A DNA stretch of 64,000 nucleotides from an uncultured Archangium sp. (lineage in GTDB: Bacteria > Myxococcota > Myxococcia > Myxococcales > Myxococcaceae), in contig CAIVGN010000045.1 of the NCBI GenBank assembly GCA_903905455.1, positions 1-64,000 on the forward strand. The letters are read 5' to 3'. Each line of letters starts with the position of its first letter. Position 1 is the first letter of the stretch. The notes beneath the pieces are model-generated. The model made no database searches, was not told the DNA's origin, and saw nothing but the letters and a program-made list of their open reading frames with translations. Shown here piece by piece: positions 8,496 to 18,424 of this stretch. Both the position numbers and the translations under genes were made by a program.

Positions 8496-9036
8496 ACGAG
8501 ACGATGGACGGCCACTGCTCGAGGTCGAGCTCGAAGCGCGCCGTCCAGCGCAGGATGGTGAAGAGGTACGGGTCGGCCACGGTGTAGGTCGCGCCCATCA
8601 GCCACGGGCCCGCCTCGAGCCGCTTGGCCACCACGCCCAGGCGCTGCACGAAGCGCTCCTTGAGGGCCGCCTTGCCGTCGTCGTTGACGCGCGGGTTGTA
8701 GAGGGGGCTCAGCTGCTTGTGGAGATCGGTGGCGATGAAGTTGAGCCACTCCTGCAGGCGGTAGCGATCGAACGTGCCCGCCGCGGGGATGAGGCCGGCC
8801 TCGGGCTTCTGGTCCGCGAGGTACTGCACGATGACCGCGCCCTCGGTGAGGAGCTCTCCGTTGTCGAGGGCCAGCGCGGGCACCGAGCCCTTGGGGTTCA
8901 CCCCGTAGTAGTCGGCGCCGTCGGAGAGGGTGTGCGTCTTCCCGTCCATGCGCTCGAGCTTCGCGTCGAGGCCGAGCTCGCGGGTGACGATGTGGGGGGA
9001 CAACGAACAGGCACCGGGGGAGAAGAAGAGTCGCAT
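8431..9036 (-). CDS. gstA: Glutathione S-transferase, beta class
   Basis: 201 residues, a typical length. The N-terminal thioredoxin-like domain begins MRLFFSPGACSLSPH, with the beta-class Cys10. The cis-Pro region VNPKGSVPAL and the ELLTEGAVIVQYLAD glutathione-contact segment follow, then the all-alpha C-terminal domain (YTVADPYLFTIL). Conjugates glutathione to electrophiles in the cytosol. It lies 22 bp after the lipocalin gene on the same strand and may belong to that operon, but a -10-like TAAGAG ending 6 nt before its ATG suggests its own promoter. Confidence 0.9.
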   Translation of the reverse strand: MRLFFSPGACSLSPHIVTRELGLDAKLERMDGKTHTLSDGADYYGVNPKGSVPALALDNGELLTEGAVIVQYLADQKPEAGLIPAAGTFDRYRLQEWLNFIATDLHKQLSPLYNPRVNDDGKAALKERFVQRLGVVAKRLEAGPWLMGATYTVADPYLFTILRWTARFELDLEQWPSIVSFMSRMNERPAVKAALAAEGLS

Positions 9037-9058
9037 GGGCGCCTCTTACTGCGCCTCG

Positions 9059-9607
9059 TCACCGCTGCAACGGGCGCACGAGCCGGTCGAGCGGGTAGCC
9101 CTGCTGGGTCAGCTTCGCGACGATGCCGTCGTAGACCGCGGGCTCGACGTGCGCCGTGCGACTGAGAATCCACAGGTAGTCGCGGCCCGGGTGGCCCACC
9201 ACCGCGTACTGGTACTCGGGGTCGAGGTCGATGATCCAATAGTCGCCCCAGAACGGGCGGAAGAAGCTCACCTCGAGCTTGGCGTTGGTGGCGGCATCGA
9301 CCACGCGCGCCCGCCCCGTCGCCGTCTTCTCGACGCCGTCGACCGAGTCCATGCGGCACTTGTTGAGTACGTCGAGCTCGCCGTCAGGCCGCAGCGAATA
9401 GGTGGCGGTGGTCGCGGTGCACCCGCGCTGGAAGCTCTGCGGAATGCTCGCCAACTCGTACCAGGTGCCGAGGTACCGCTGCACTTCCACGTGGGGCACC
9501 GTCTCGAGCGGGGGCAGCCCCAGCCGGGAAGTCGTCGTCGCACAGCCACTGATCGCCAACACGCCCAGCAAGGTCACGAGTCTCATCGTCATTGGTAACA
9601 CCCTCAT
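9059..9607 (-). CDS. Lipocalin-family outer-membrane lipoprotein (Blc-like)
   Basis: 182 residues. The signal sequence ends in the lipobox AISGC, so a lipidated protein is expected. The lipocalin signature GTWYELASIP follows at about residues 47-56, then NKCRMDSVDG, FFRPFWGDYWI, VVGHPGRDYLWILSR and the final QGYP typical of bacterial Blc. Lipocalins bind lipids or fatty acids in the periplasm. The start is directly adjacent to the stop of the ABC permease (TGAATG), so it is the fourth gene of the macA-like operon; M6 or M8 are alternative starts. Confidence 0.88.
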   Translation of the reverse strand: MRVLPMTMRLVTLLGVLAISGCATTTSRLGLPPLETVPHVEVQRYLGTWYELASIPQSFQRGCTATTATYSLRPDGELDVLNKCRMDSVDGVEKTATGRARVVDAATNAKLEVSFFRPFWGDYWIIDLDPEYQYAVVGHPGRDYLWILSRTAHVEPAVYDGIVAKLTQQGYPLDRLVRPLQR

Positions 9608-10822
9608 TCATTCAAAGCGCAGCGCCGCGAGCGGGTTGAGCTTCGCGGCCTTGCGCGCGGGAAATACCCCGAAGATCACGCCCACCAACACCGAGACCCC
9701 GAAGGCCACGGGAATGGCGGCGAACGGCACCACGAACGGCAGGTTCAGCACTCCCGAGAGGCCCCAGCCGGCGGCGATGCCGATGCCGATGCCCACCACC
9801 CCGCCCGCCGCCGAGAGCACCACGGCCTCGACGAGGAACTGGCTCAAGATGTCGCTGCCCCGGGCACCAACCGCGAGCCGCACGCCGATCTCCCGGGTCC
9901 GCTCGGTCACCGAGACCAGCATGATGTTCATGATCCCGATGCCGCCCACGAGCAACGAGATGCCCGCCACCCCGAGCAGGAAGGTGGTCAGCACGCCGGT
10001 CACCTGGTCGAGCACCGCCTGCACCTCGCGCGGGTCGCGCACCGCGAAGTCGTCGTCTTCCCCGGGCAACACGCGGCGCCGCGCACGCATCACGTTCGTC
10101 AACTGCTCCTTCGCGTCGTCGATGCGATCGGGCGAGCGCGCCGAGGCGACGATGAGCCCCAGGCGATCGCTCCCGGTGATGCGCCGCGTGAAGGTGGTGA
10201 AGGGCATGAAGACGATGTCGTCCATGTCCATGCCGAAGGCCGAGGCGCCCTTCTCTTCGAGCTCGCCCACCACCCGGCACGAGACACCGTGCACGCGCAG
10301 TTCCTGGCCCAGCGGGTCCTGCCCGGGAAACAGCGAGCGCGTCACCGTGGCGCCGATGAGGCACACCTGCGCGCCGAGGCGCTCGTCGTCGCGGGTCAGC
10401 TTGCGGCCGCGCGAGACGCCCCAGAGTCGAATCTCGAGGTACTCGGGCGAGGCGCCGTTGACCACGGTGTTGCGGTTGAGCCCCCCGGCCACGATGCGCA
10501 GCGGGCGCTGGCTGACCGCGGCGAGCAACTCGACGTCACGGGTGCCGCGCCGCAGTGCCTCGAGATCGGCCGTGGTGAACAGGGGCGCGTTCGAGGCCCC
10601 GCCCCCCATGCGCTGGTTGGGCGAGCCGGGGACGATCATCAACATGTTGCTGCCCATGCCGGAGATGGTGTTCCCGATGTACGCGGTCGCGCCCTGCCCC
10701 AGCGACTCCATGGTGAGCACCGCGGCCACGCCGATGACCACCCCGAGCACGGTGAGCAGCGAGCGCAGGCGGTTGCGCAGCAGGGCCGAGAACGCCACCG
10801 AGGTCGTCGAGCGCAGGCTCAT
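9608..10822 (-). CDS. MacB/LolCE-type ABC transporter permease
   Basis: 404 residues. There is one N-terminal membrane helix (LLTVLGVVIGVAAVLTM), a large periplasmic MacB_PCD domain (about 45-270, containing NTVVNGASPEYL and GATVTRSLFPGQDPLG), then the FtsX domain with three helices (VAGISLLVGGIGIMNIMLVSVTERTREIG and two C-terminal segments). This is the topology of MacB without its ATPase, which is encoded separately just upstream with a 4-bp ATGA overlap. Probably exports a substrate or works mechanically across the envelope with the MacA-like adaptor. No TolC gene is in the window. Confidence 0.92.
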   Translation of the reverse strand: MSLRSTTSVAFSALLRNRLRSLLTVLGVVIGVAAVLTMESLGQGATAYIGNTISGMGSNMLMIVPGSPNQRMGGGASNAPLFTTADLEALRRGTRDVELLAAVSQRPLRIVAGGLNRNTVVNGASPEYLEIRLWGVSRGRKLTRDDERLGAQVCLIGATVTRSLFPGQDPLGQELRVHGVSCRVVGELEEKGASAFGMDMDDIVFMPFTTFTRRITGSDRLGLIVASARSPDRIDDAKEQLTNVMRARRRVLPGEDDDFAVRDPREVQAVLDQVTGVLTTFLLGVAGISLLVGGIGIMNIMLVSVTERTREIGVRLAVGARGSDILSQFLVEAVVLSAAGGVVGIGIGIAAGWGLSGVLNLPFVVPFAAIPVAFGVSVLVGVIFGVFPARKAAKLNPLAALRFE

Positions 10823-11526
10823 GCGCGCACCGTGTCGCTGAGGATGCGCCCGTCGCTGAACACCAACTGCCGGCGCGCCCAGGCCGCGCTCTTCGGGTCG
10901 TGGGTCACCATCACCACGGTGATGCCCCGCTCCACGTTGAGCCTGGCGATGAGCTGCATGATCTCCGCGCTGGTGCGCGAGTCGAGGTTGCCCGTGGGCT
11001 CGTCGGCGAGGATGACCTCGGGCTGGTTGACCAGCGCCCGCGCGATGGCCACGCGCTGCTGTTGCCCGCCCGAGAGCTGGTTGGGGCTGGCGTCGGCCCG
11101 CTCGGCGAGCCCCACGGCCGCGAGCGCTTCGAACGACCGCTTCTCCCGCTCGGCCACGCCCAGGCCCGCGTAGATGAGCGGCAGGCCGACGTTGTCGAGT
11201 GCGCTGGTGCGCGTGAGCAGGTTGTACGCCTGGAAGACGAAGCCGAACTTCGCGTTGCGCAGGGCCGCGAGCACGTCGGCAGGCAGCGACTGCACCGGGT
11301 GCCCCTCGATGAGGTACTCGCCGCCCGAGGGCAGGTCGAGGCAGCCGAGAATCGAGACCGCCGTGGACTTGCCGGAGCCCGAGGCGCCGGTGATGGCCAC
11401 GAACTCGCCTTGTTGAATGTCGAGGTCCACCCCGTCGAGCGCGCGCACCTCCGCCTCGCCCTCGCCATAGGTCCGCGTCACCCCTCGGAACGAGAGGAGC
11501 GACGGCTCACTTCGGAGCGAGTCCAT
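10819..11526 (-). CDS. ABC transporter ATP-binding protein (MacB/LolD type)
   Basis: 235 residues. Walker A is GASGSGKST (about residues 47-55), Q-loop FVFQAYNLL, signature LSGGQQQR, Walker B VILADEPTGNLDS, H-loop MVTHD. The GNLDS extension is typical of the MacB/LolD/FtsE group. It powers the permease at 9608-10822. Its first 20 bp overlap the end of the adaptor gene and its stop overlaps the permease start, a tightly coupled operon. Confidence 0.93.
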   Translation of the reverse strand: MDSLRSEPSLLSFRGVTRTYGEGEAEVRALDGVDLDIQQGEFVAITGASGSGKSTAVSILGCLDLPSGGEYLIEGHPVQSLPADVLAALRNAKFGFVFQAYNLLTRTSALDNVGLPLIYAGLGVAEREKRSFEALAAVGLAERADASPNQLSGGQQQRVAIARALVNQPEVILADEPTGNLDSRTSAEIMQLIARLNVERGITVVMVTHDPKSAAWARRQLVFSDGRILSDTVRA

Positions 11527-12775
11527 AGGCCTTCTTCCCTTCCGGCGTCAGGTCGACCAGCAGGGCCGCACCGGCCGCCACCTCGCCCTCGTTCACCGCG
11601 GTCTGCTCGCCGTCGGTGAGCCCGGGGTGCACCACCTTCGAGACCAGCGCTCCGTTGTCCAGCGACCACACGCGGGGCGTCTCGCTCTTCGGCTCGCCCG
11701 GCGGCAGGAAGCGCAGCGCCGCGTTCGGCACCTGCAGCGTCGCGGGCACGTGGCCGGTGCGCACCCGCACCGACGCGGTCATGCCCGGGCGCAGCGCGAG
11801 GTCGAGGTTGTCCACGGCGATGATCGCCCCGTAAGTCACGACGTCCTGCACCACGCGCGCGGCGTTGCGCACCTCGGTCACGGTGCCGGTGAAGGTGCGG
11901 CCCTGCCAGGCGGTGACGGTGAACTGGGCGGGTTGCCCCACGGCGACCTCGGCGATGTCCGCCTCGTCGACCGACGCGAGCACCTCCATCTTGCGCAGGT
12001 CGGCGGCGACGGTGAACAACACCGGGGTGGTGAGCACCGAGGCCACGGTCTGCCCGGGGTCGATGTTGCGGGTGATGATCACCCCGTCGATGGGCGAGCG
12101 GATGACGCCGTGGCCCAGGTTGGTCTTCGCGACCGTGGCCAGCGCGGTCTGCGCGGCGAGGGCGGCCTCGGCGGCCGCGGCGCGGGCCTCCGCGACGGAC
12201 AGGGCCGTCACCGCGTTTTCATGCTCGCTGACCGATTGAGCCAGCTGCGCAAAGAGCGCGTCGGCCCGCTGCTTGTTGCGACGGGCCTGCTCGAGATCGG
12301 AGCGCGCCTGCGCGAACTGCGCCCGGGCGCTCAAGGCCATCGCCGCGCTCTGGGCGCGCTGGGCCTCCAGGGCGACGATGTCGAAGCGCGCGAGCACCTG
12401 CCCGGCCTTCACCTGCTGGTTGAAGTCGGTCTCGACCGTGGCGACGCGGCCGGAGATCTCCGCGCCGACCGACACCGTGGACACCGCCTCGACGTAGCCG
12501 GTGGCGCGAACCTCGCGCACCAGCGGGCCCTGCGTCACCGCCCCGGTGCGAAAGCGCGCACCCAGGGGGGCAGGCCGGGGCCGGGTCGCGAGGAAGATGC
12601 CCACCCCGGCGAGCACCACCACCACGGCCGCCGAGATCCACGCGATGAGGCGACGGCGGCGCCGCTGGCGCTCGCGGGCGATCAACGCGGGCAGCGAACT
12701 GCCCCGGGCAGCAGGGAGATTCGCCACAGCAGTCGTCGGCGCGGGCGTCATGCAGGCAGGCAGTGCAAACGCCAT
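11507..12775 (-). CDS. MacA-like periplasmic adaptor (membrane fusion protein)
   Basis: About 422 residues from the ATG at 12775; an ATG at 12751 is also good, and the frame is open to 12883. After a basic cytoplasmic tail there is one membrane helix (LIAWISAAVVVVLAGVGIFLA), then the lipoyl half-motifs (ISGRVATVETDFNQQVKAGQVLARFD), a long Ala/Gln-rich alpha-hairpin, the second half-lipoyl (IRSPIDGVIITRNIDPGQTV), and beta-barrel and membrane-proximal domains. Together with the ABC ATPase and permease it makes a MacAB-type tripartite pump. First gene of the operon. Confidence 0.88.
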   Translation of the reverse strand: MAFALPACMTPAPTTAVANLPAARGSSLPALIARERQRRRRRLIAWISAAVVVVLAGVGIFLATRPRPAPLGARFRTGAVTQGPLVREVRATGYVEAVSTVSVGAEISGRVATVETDFNQQVKAGQVLARFDIVALEAQRAQSAAMALSARAQFAQARSDLEQARRNKQRADALFAQLAQSVSEHENAVTALSVAEARAAAAEAALAAQTALATVAKTNLGHGVIRSPIDGVIITRNIDPGQTVASVLTTPVLFTVAADLRKMEVLASVDEADIAEVAVGQPAQFTVTAWQGRTFTGTVTEVRNAARVVQDVVTYGAIIAVDNLDLALRPGMTASVRVRTGHVPATLQVPNAALRFLPPGEPKSETPRVWSLDNGALVSKVVHPGLTDGEQTAVNEGEVAAGAALLVDLTPEGKKAYGLAPK

Positions 12776-12889
12776 GCGTTCGTCGTTCCAGCCTGTTGCG
12801 ACCTCGAGGCACGCAGACTGTGCATCACTGTGATGGGGCCGCTCCATCAGGGTGGAGGACCGTGGCGCGCGGGGCGCCGGCACAGAGCG

Positions 12890-14788
12890 TCACGAGGGCC
12901 GCACGGAAGGCGGCACGGAAGTCGGCAGGGGCGCCGGCACGGGGGGAAACGGGGGCGCTGGCCGTTCGGCGGGAGACGCCACGCCACGCACCACGGCGTC
13001 GAGGGCGTCGCGCTCGAGGGTCTCCTTGCTCAGCAGCTCGGTGGCGATGGCGTCGAGCGTGGTGCGCTTGACCGTCAGCACCTCGCGCGCCCGCTGGTGG
13101 GCCACGTCGATGATGCGGTGCACCTCTTCGTCGATGGCCTGGGCGGTCGCCTCGCTGAAGTTGCGCTCCTCGAAGGACACGAAGGTCGAACCGCCGGCGC
13201 GGCCGAAGGTCTGGGGCCCCAGCGACGACATGCCGAAGCGGCACACCATCTGCCGCGCCAGCTCGCTGGCCCGCTCGAGGTCGTTCTGCGCCCCGGTGGA
13301 GACGTCGTTGAAGACGACCTCTTCCGCGGTGCGCCCGCCCATCAACACCACCAGCGCGTCGCGCAGTTCCTCGCCGGTCATGAGGTAACGGTCTTCGGTG
13401 GGCAGCTGCAGCGTGGCCCCGAGCGCGCCGATGCTGCGGGGAATGATGGTCACCCGGTGCACGGGGTCGGAGTGGGTGACCGAGAGGGCCACCAGGGCGT
13501 GCCCCGCCTCGTGCCACGCCACGCGCCTGCGCTCTTCCTCGTTCATCACCCGGCCGTCCTTGCGCAGCCCGAGCTGGATGCGGTCGATGGCCTCTTCGAA
13601 GTCGCGCTGCTCGACGCTGTGCCCGTCGCGGCGGGCGCAGGCGAGCGCGGCCTCGTTGACCGCGTTGGCGAGGTCGGCCCCCACCATGCCCGGGGTGCGC
13701 TGGGCGACGACCTTCAAGTCGACGTGCTCGAGCGTCAGCCGCCTGGCGTGCACCCGGAGGATGGCCTCGCGGCCGCGCACGTCGGGGCGGTCGACGAGCA
13801 CCTGGCGATCGAAGCGCCCGGCGCGCAGCAGCGCCTTGTCGAGCACCTCGGGCCGGTTGGTGGCGGCCATGATCACGATGCCCGCGCTGGCGTCGAAGCC
13901 GTCCATCTCCACCAGCAGCTGGTTGAGCGTCTGCTCGCGCTCTTCGTTCACCGCGAAGGGCCCGCCGCCGGAGCGGGTCTTGCCCACGGCGTCGAGTTCG
14001 TCGATGAAGATGATGCACGGCGCGCGCTCGCGGGCCTGGGTGAAGAGGTCGCGCACCCGGCTGGCGCCGACGCCCACGAACATCTCCACGAACTCCGAGC
14101 CCGACATGGAGAAGAAGGGCACGCCCGATTCACCCGCCACCGCCCGGGCCAGCAGCGTCTTGCCCGTGCCCGGGGGCCCGACCAGCAGCACGCCCTTGGG
14201 CACCCGCGCACCCACCGCGAGGTACTTCTGGGGGTTCTTCAAGTAGTTGACCACCTCGAACAGCTCGCCCTTGGCCTCGTCCACGCCGGCGACGTCCGCG
14301 AAGGTGCTGAGGTTCTCCTTCGAGCGATCGAAGACCTTCGCCTGGCTCTTGCCGAAGCTCATGGGCTTCGCGGCGTGGCCCCCGCCCATCAACCCGCCCA
14401 TGGCGCGAAAGAGGAAGAAGAGCATCACCAGGGGGAAGATCGACGAGAGCACCGCCGGCCAGTAGCTGTCGCGATCGATGCGGCCAGAGAACGCGACGCC
14501 CTTCTGCTGGAGGCGCGCCAGCAGGTCGCGCTCGTCCATGTTGGGAATGCGGGAGCTCAGCATCTGCTGCTCCTTGTCGTCCTTCGACTTCTCCTTGAGC
14601 TTGGCCACGAGGCGCTCGTTCTCGACCAGCACCTCGGTGACCTGGCCCGCCTCGACGGCCGCGAGCAGTTCGCTGTAGGGCACCACCCTGGACTCACCGC
14701 GGGTGGTGAGCGCGCGGGTCCACAGCGTGCCGGCAATGCCCAACGCCAACAGGAACAACCCCAGACGCAGCCACGCAGAGCGAGTCAT
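12890..14788 (-). CDS. ftsH: ATP-dependent zinc metalloprotease FtsH
   Basis: 632 residues. There are two N-terminal membrane helices (about 8-24 and 106-128) flanking the periplasmic domain. The AAA+ module has Walker A GPPGTGKT (204-211), Walker B IIFIDE, the [22 protein letters not shown] and the pore loop [13 protein letters not shown]. The M41 protease has HEAGH at 426-430. FtsH extracts and degrades membrane and regulatory proteins. The tail is Pro-rich. A -10-like TAGACA ends 6 nt before the ATG, in the 94-bp divergent region shared with the P-type ATPase gene. Many myxobacteria carry several ftsH genes; this may be one paralogue. Confidence 0.95.
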   Translation of the reverse strand: MTRSAWLRLGLFLLALGIAGTLWTRALTTRGESRVVPYSELLAAVEAGQVTEVLVENERLVAKLKEKSKDDKEQQMLSSRIPNMDERDLLARLQQKGVAFSGRIDRDSYWPAVLSSIFPLVMLFFLFRAMGGLMGGGHAAKPMSFGKSQAKVFDRSKENLSTFADVAGVDEAKGELFEVVNYLKNPQKYLAVGARVPKGVLLVGPPGTGKTLLARAVAGESGVPFFSMSGSEFVEMFVGVGASRVRDLFTQARERAPCIIFIDELDAVGKTRSGGGPFAVNEEREQTLNQLLVEMDGFDASAGIVIMAATNRPEVLDKALLRAGRFDRQVLVDRPDVRGREAILRVHARRLTLEHVDLKVVAQRTPGMVGADLANAVNEAALACARRDGHSVEQRDFEEAIDRIQLGLRKDGRVMNEEERRRVAWHEAGHALVALSVTHSDPVHRVTIIPRSIGALGATLQLPTEDRYLMTGEELRDALVVLMGGRTAEEVVFNDVSTGAQNDLERASELARQMVCRFGMSSLGPQTFGRAGGSTFVSFEERNFSEATAQAIDEEVHRIIDVAHQRAREVLTVKRTTLDAIATELLSKETLERDALDAVVRGVASPAERPAPPFPPVPAPLPTSVPPSVRPS

Positions 14789-14869
14789 GGTCTCTGTCTA
14801 ATCACCCGGGAACGAGGTGCTCCGGTTACGCAATGTTTGCGGTGAAAGAGCGCTGCGGAGATCGCGCGT

Positions 14870-14875
14870 TACCGT
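14870..14875 (+). promoter_or_regulatory. Candidate -10 hexamer TACCGT, leaderless start
   Basis: TACCGT ends 7 nt before the ATG of the P-type ATPase at 14883. No Shine-Dalgarno lies between. Confidence 0.4.
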
Positions 14876-14882
14876 GGCGCGC

Positions 14883-17468
14883 ATGAGTGTTCCGAAGCCG
14901 AGTGCACGTACGCCAGCGGTCCCGCCGGAACTCCGGGGGCTCTCGAAGCGCGAGGCGGCCGCGCGGCTGAAGCAGTTCGGCCCCAACCGGCTGGTGAAGA
15001 AGGAGCGGCTCGCGTGGCTCCAGCGCGTGCTCTCGCTGGTGGCCGACCCCATGGCGCTGATGCTCGGCGGCGCGTCGCTGCTCTACTTCCTGCTCGGCGA
15101 CTACAGCGACGGGGTGATCATGGCCATCGCCCTGGTGCCGGTGCTGGGCGTGGACATCTTCCTCGAGGCCCGCTCGCGGGCCGCGTTGGCCAAGCTGGCC
15201 CAGGCCATCGCGCCCCTGGCCCAGGTCGTCCGCGACGGCGCGGCGATGACCGTCCCCACCGCGGACCTGGTCCCCGGAGACTACCTCGCGCTGCAGGAAG
15301 GCGACGTGGTGCACGCCGACTGCGTGGTGCGCGCAGCGTCGAACCTCGCGCTCGACGAGTCGTCGCTCACCGGTGAGTCGGAGCCCCAGGCCAAGCACGC
15401 GCCAGCGATCCCCGCGCAGCCGCCCAGGCCCGAGGAGCAGGTCTTCGCTGGTTCCCTGGTGCTCGCCGGTCATGGCTTCGCCGAGGTGCTCGAGACCGGG
15501 GCCAGGACGCGCTTCGGGCACATCGCCACGCTCGTCGCCAGCGCGGACGACTCGAAGACCCCGCTGCAGAAGCGCACCGGGAAGCTGGTGCGGTGGCTGT
15601 CCATCGTCGCGGTCGTCGTGGCGGCCGGGGTCTTCACCCTGGGCATGGTGCGCGGCGAGACGTGGAAGCAGGCGTTGCTCAGCGCGATCAGCCTGGCGAT
15701 GGCCGCCGTCCCCGAGGAATACCCGCTGGTGCTCACGCTCTTCCTGAGCGTCGGCGCGTGGCGCCTGGGCAAGCGGGGCATGCTCGTGCGCCGGCTGGCG
15801 AGCGTGGAGACGCTGGGCTCGACCACCGTCATCTGCACGGACAAGACGGGCACGCTCACCGCGGGCCAGTTCGTCCTCGACGAGACGCTCTCGCTGTCGA
15901 GCGCCGTCGATGAGAAGGGGTTGCTGGAGCTCGCGGTGCTGGCCTCGGAGGTGGCGCCGGTAGACCCGATGGAGCGCGCCATCGACACGCGCGCGACGGC
16001 GAAGGGTGTCGACGTGGCGAAGGTGCGCAGCGACTGGCGCCTCGAGAACGACCACGACTTCGACCCGGTGGGGAAGCACATGTCCCACCGCTGGCGCTCG
16101 GCTGATGGTTCGCGCTCGCGCGTCGCCGCGAAGGGCGCCCTCGAGGGCATCCTGGAGCACTGCACCGCGAGCCCCGAGGAGCGGAAGAAGGCCGAGGCCG
16201 AGAACGCCCGCCTCGCCGCGGCCGGCCTGCGCGTGCTCGCCGTGGCCATGAAGGACGAACTCGCCCTCGAGAAGGACCGCGCGAAGGATGAAGCGGGCCT
16301 GACCCTGGTGGGGCTGCTGGGCTACCGAGACCCGCTGCGCCCCGAGGTGCGCGCCGCCGTCGCCGAGTGCAAGGCGGCCGGCATCCGCCTCAAGATGATC
16401 ACCGGCGACCACGCGTTGACCGCGCGGGCCATCGGAGAGGCTGCGGGCTTCGCGCACCCCGAATCGGTGGTCACGGGCGCGGAACTCGCGAAGCTGACGC
16501 CCGAGGCCTTCGCCACGCGGGTGCACGTGAGCACGCTGTTTGCGCGCATCAGCCCTGCCCAGAAGTACGCCATCGTCGAGACCCTCCAGGCCCAGGGCGA
16601 GGTGGTGGCGATGACCGGCGACGGCATCAACGACGCGCCCGCGCTTCGCCTCTCGGACATCGGCATCAGCATGGGCAAGCGGGGCACCGAGGTGGCGAGG
16701 GCCTCGTCGGACCTGGTGCTGCTGGACGACGACTTCGCCTCCATCGTGAGCACGGTGCGCGAGGGGCGGCACATCTTCACCAACATCCAGGCGGCGTTCC
16801 TCTACATCATCGCCTTCCACCTCCCCATCGTGGCCCTGGCCTTCCTCGCCCCGGCGATCGGCATTCCCATGATGCTGATGCCGATTCACCTCGTGTGGCT
16901 CGAGCTGATCATCCACCCCATCTCGGCGGTGGTGTTCCAGGCGGAGCCCGCGCCCCCGGGGTTGATGCTGCAGCCGCCCCGGTCACCGAGAGCCCCGCTG
17001 CTCCCCCGCAGGGCGATGGTGCGCTCGGTGCTCGCGGGCGTCGCGCTGACCGCGGGCGTGATGTGGCTGTACTGGAGCCACCAGGACGCAGGCGAAGTCG
17101 CCGCCCGGTCCACCGCCTGGGCCGCGCTGCTCATCGGCTACCAGCTGCTGGTGCTCATCGAGTGGGGGGCCCTGCGCGGCAAGGGCAGCACGTTGCTGCC
17201 GCACAAGCCCATGGTGTGGGTGGTCTGGGGCCTGTGCGGGGCGAGCCTCCCATTGGCGATGGCCATTCCCCCGCTGGCGAAGTCGCTGCACCTCGAGCTC
17301 CCCTCGATCTCGGGCTGGGCGCTCGCGTTCGGCGTGGCGCTCGCGGCGACGGGTTGGCGCGTGGTGCTCGATCACCTGCGGCCCGTTCCTCCGGGCACCG
17401 CGGCATCAGCGCAACTGAATCAGGAGGTCACCGGGACGCTCACGCACGAATTGCGGCACGAGACGTAA
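14883..17468 (+). CDS. P2-like cation-transporting P-type ATPase
   Basis: 861 residues. Order of features: N-terminal cation-ATPase domain (LSKREAAARLKQFGPN), M1-M2, actuator with TGES (about 163-166), M3-M4 carrying PEEYP (277-281), phosphorylation site DKTGT (Asp320), nucleotide domain with KGA, then TGDGIND and M5-M10 (IHLVWLELIIHP). The layout is that of the Ca/Mg P2 group. The M4 PEEYP differs from the PEGLP of Ca pumps, so the transported ion is not certain. Divergent from ftsH. Confidence 0.9.
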   Translation: MSVPKPSARTPAVPPELRGLSKREAAARLKQFGPNRLVKKERLAWLQRVLSLVADPMALMLGGASLLYFLLGDYSDGVIMAIALVPVLGVDIFLEARSRAALAKLAQAIAPLAQVVRDGAAMTVPTADLVPGDYLALQEGDVVHADCVVRAASNLALDESSLTGESEPQAKHAPAIPAQPPRPEEQVFAGSLVLAGHGFAEVLETGARTRFGHIATLVASADDSKTPLQKRTGKLVRWLSIVAVVVAAGVFTLGMVRGETWKQALLSAISLAMAAVPEEYPLVLTLFLSVGAWRLGKRGMLVRRLASVETLGSTTVICTDKTGTLTAGQFVLDETLSLSSAVDEKGLLELAVLASEVAPVDPMERAIDTRATAKGVDVAKVRSDWRLENDHDFDPVGKHMSHRWRSADGSRSRVAAKGALEGILEHCTASPEERKKAEAENARLAAAGLRVLAVAMKDELALEKDRAKDEAGLTLVGLLGYRDPLRPEVRAAVAECKAAGIRLKMITGDHALTARAIGEAAGFAHPESVVTGAELAKLTPEAFATRVHVSTLFARISPAQKYAIVETLQAQGEVVAMTGDGINDAPALRLSDIGISMGKRGTEVARASSDLVLLDDDFASIVSTVREGRHIFTNIQAAFLYIIAFHLPIVALAFLAPAIGIPMMLMPIHLVWLELIIHPISAVVFQAEPAPPGLMLQPPRSPRAPLLPRRAMVRSVLAGVALTAGVMWLYWSHQDAGEVAARSTAWAALLIGYQLLVLIEWGALRGKGSTLLPHKPMVWVVWGLCGASLPLAMAIPPLAKSLHLELPSISGWALAFGVALAATGWRVVLDHLRPVPPGTAASAQLNQEVTGTLTHELRHET

Positions 17469-17501
17469 GCGTCGGGGTGCACCAGAGTGTCGCCTCCTTT
17501 G

Positions 17502-17506
17502 GGAGG
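17502..17506 (+). promoter_or_regulatory. Ribosome binding site GGAGG
   Basis: GGAGG lies 7 nt before the ATG at 17514 and selects it over an in-frame upstream start at 17487. Confidence 0.6.
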
Positions 17507-17513
17507 GGACATC

Positions 17514-18422
17514 ATGAACCGACTGCTGGGTGCAGTGCTGGGGTGCTTGCTGTTGGGGGCGACGGGCGCGCGGGCGCAGGACGAAGAGCAGGCGCCGGAG
17601 GTCGATGAGCGCGTCGACGCGCCGGGGCTCAAGGATCACCCCGCGTACAAGCGCTACCCGAAGTCGGTGCTCAAGGAAGCCACCGTGCTGGAGTTCGAGG
17701 CCTTCGACTTCCCCACGAGCGACGAGGAGGTGCTCCACGCCGAGGGTGCGTACTCGTGGGGCCGCTACTGGTATCTCGACAACCCGTCGTGCACGCAGCT
17801 CATCCGCAACTACGAGAGCGCCTTCAAGGCGGCGGGCCTCAAGACCTTCAAGGGCAAGAACTTCCCGTCCGCAACGGTCGACTCCGCGAAGATCACCGGT
17901 GAGGCGTGGGTCACGGGCTCCGGCAAGGGCAAGCGCGGCGGGCAGGTGACCATGGTGCAAACCTGCGACACCGGGGCACACAACGGAGAGGTGTGGGGTG
18001 ACTTCCTCATCGTCGAGACCCAGGCCATGGCCCAGAAGGTCGAGCTCGACGCCGATGGCATGCTCAGCGAGCTCGAGAAGAGCGGCCACGTGGCGCTCTA
18101 CGGAATCACCTTCGAGACGGGCAAGGCCGAGATCACGCTCGCGTCGGCGAAGACGCTCGAGCAGATCGCGCAGCTGCTCAACCGCAAGCCCGAGTGGAAG
18201 CTCGTCGTCGAGGGCCACACCGACAACGTGGGCAAGGCGAAGGCGAACCTCGAGCTGTCGAAGAAGCGCGCCCTGGCGGTGAAGGAGTGGCTGGTCACCA
18301 GGCACCGTGTCGCCGCGGCACGCCTGGCCACCGAGGGGTTCGGTGACAGCAAGCCCATCGCGGACAACCGCGACGACGAGGGCAAGGCGAAGAACCGGCG
18401 CGTGGAGCTCGTGAAGCGCTGA
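17514..18422 (+). CDS. OmpA-family peptidoglycan-associated outer-membrane protein
   Basis: 302 residues. The signal peptide ends near TGARA. The middle domain (about 40-180) is of unrecognised type, and the C-terminal OmpA-like domain (about 195-302) shows LYGITFETGKAEI, VVEGHTDNVG, SKKRALAVKEWL and NRRVEL, the residues that hold diaminopimelate in peptidoglycan. It probably tethers the outer membrane to the wall. The stop is convergent with the histidine kinase gene 2 bp away; the two stops form the palindrome TGAGCTCA. Confidence 0.88.
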   Translation: MNRLLGAVLGCLLLGATGARAQDEEQAPEVDERVDAPGLKDHPAYKRYPKSVLKEATVLEFEAFDFPTSDEEVLHAEGAYSWGRYWYLDNPSCTQLIRNYESAFKAAGLKTFKGKNFPSATVDSAKITGEAWVTGSGKGKRGGQVTMVQTCDTGAHNGEVWGDFLIVETQAMAQKVELDADGMLSELEKSGHVALYGITFETGKAEITLASAKTLEQIAQLLNRKPEWKLVVEGHTDNVGKAKANLELSKKRALAVKEWLVTRHRVAAARLATEGFGDSKPIADNRDDEGKAKNRRVELVKR

Positions 18423-18424
18423 GC

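Noticed and set aside
11627-14845. Open frame of 1072 codons on the plus strand
   Set aside because: Antisense to the MacA-like adaptor and ftsH, whose conserved motifs prove the minus strand is coding.
14826-16916. Open frame of 696 codons on the minus strand
   Set aside because: Antisense to the P-type ATPase with its complete set of catalytic motifs.
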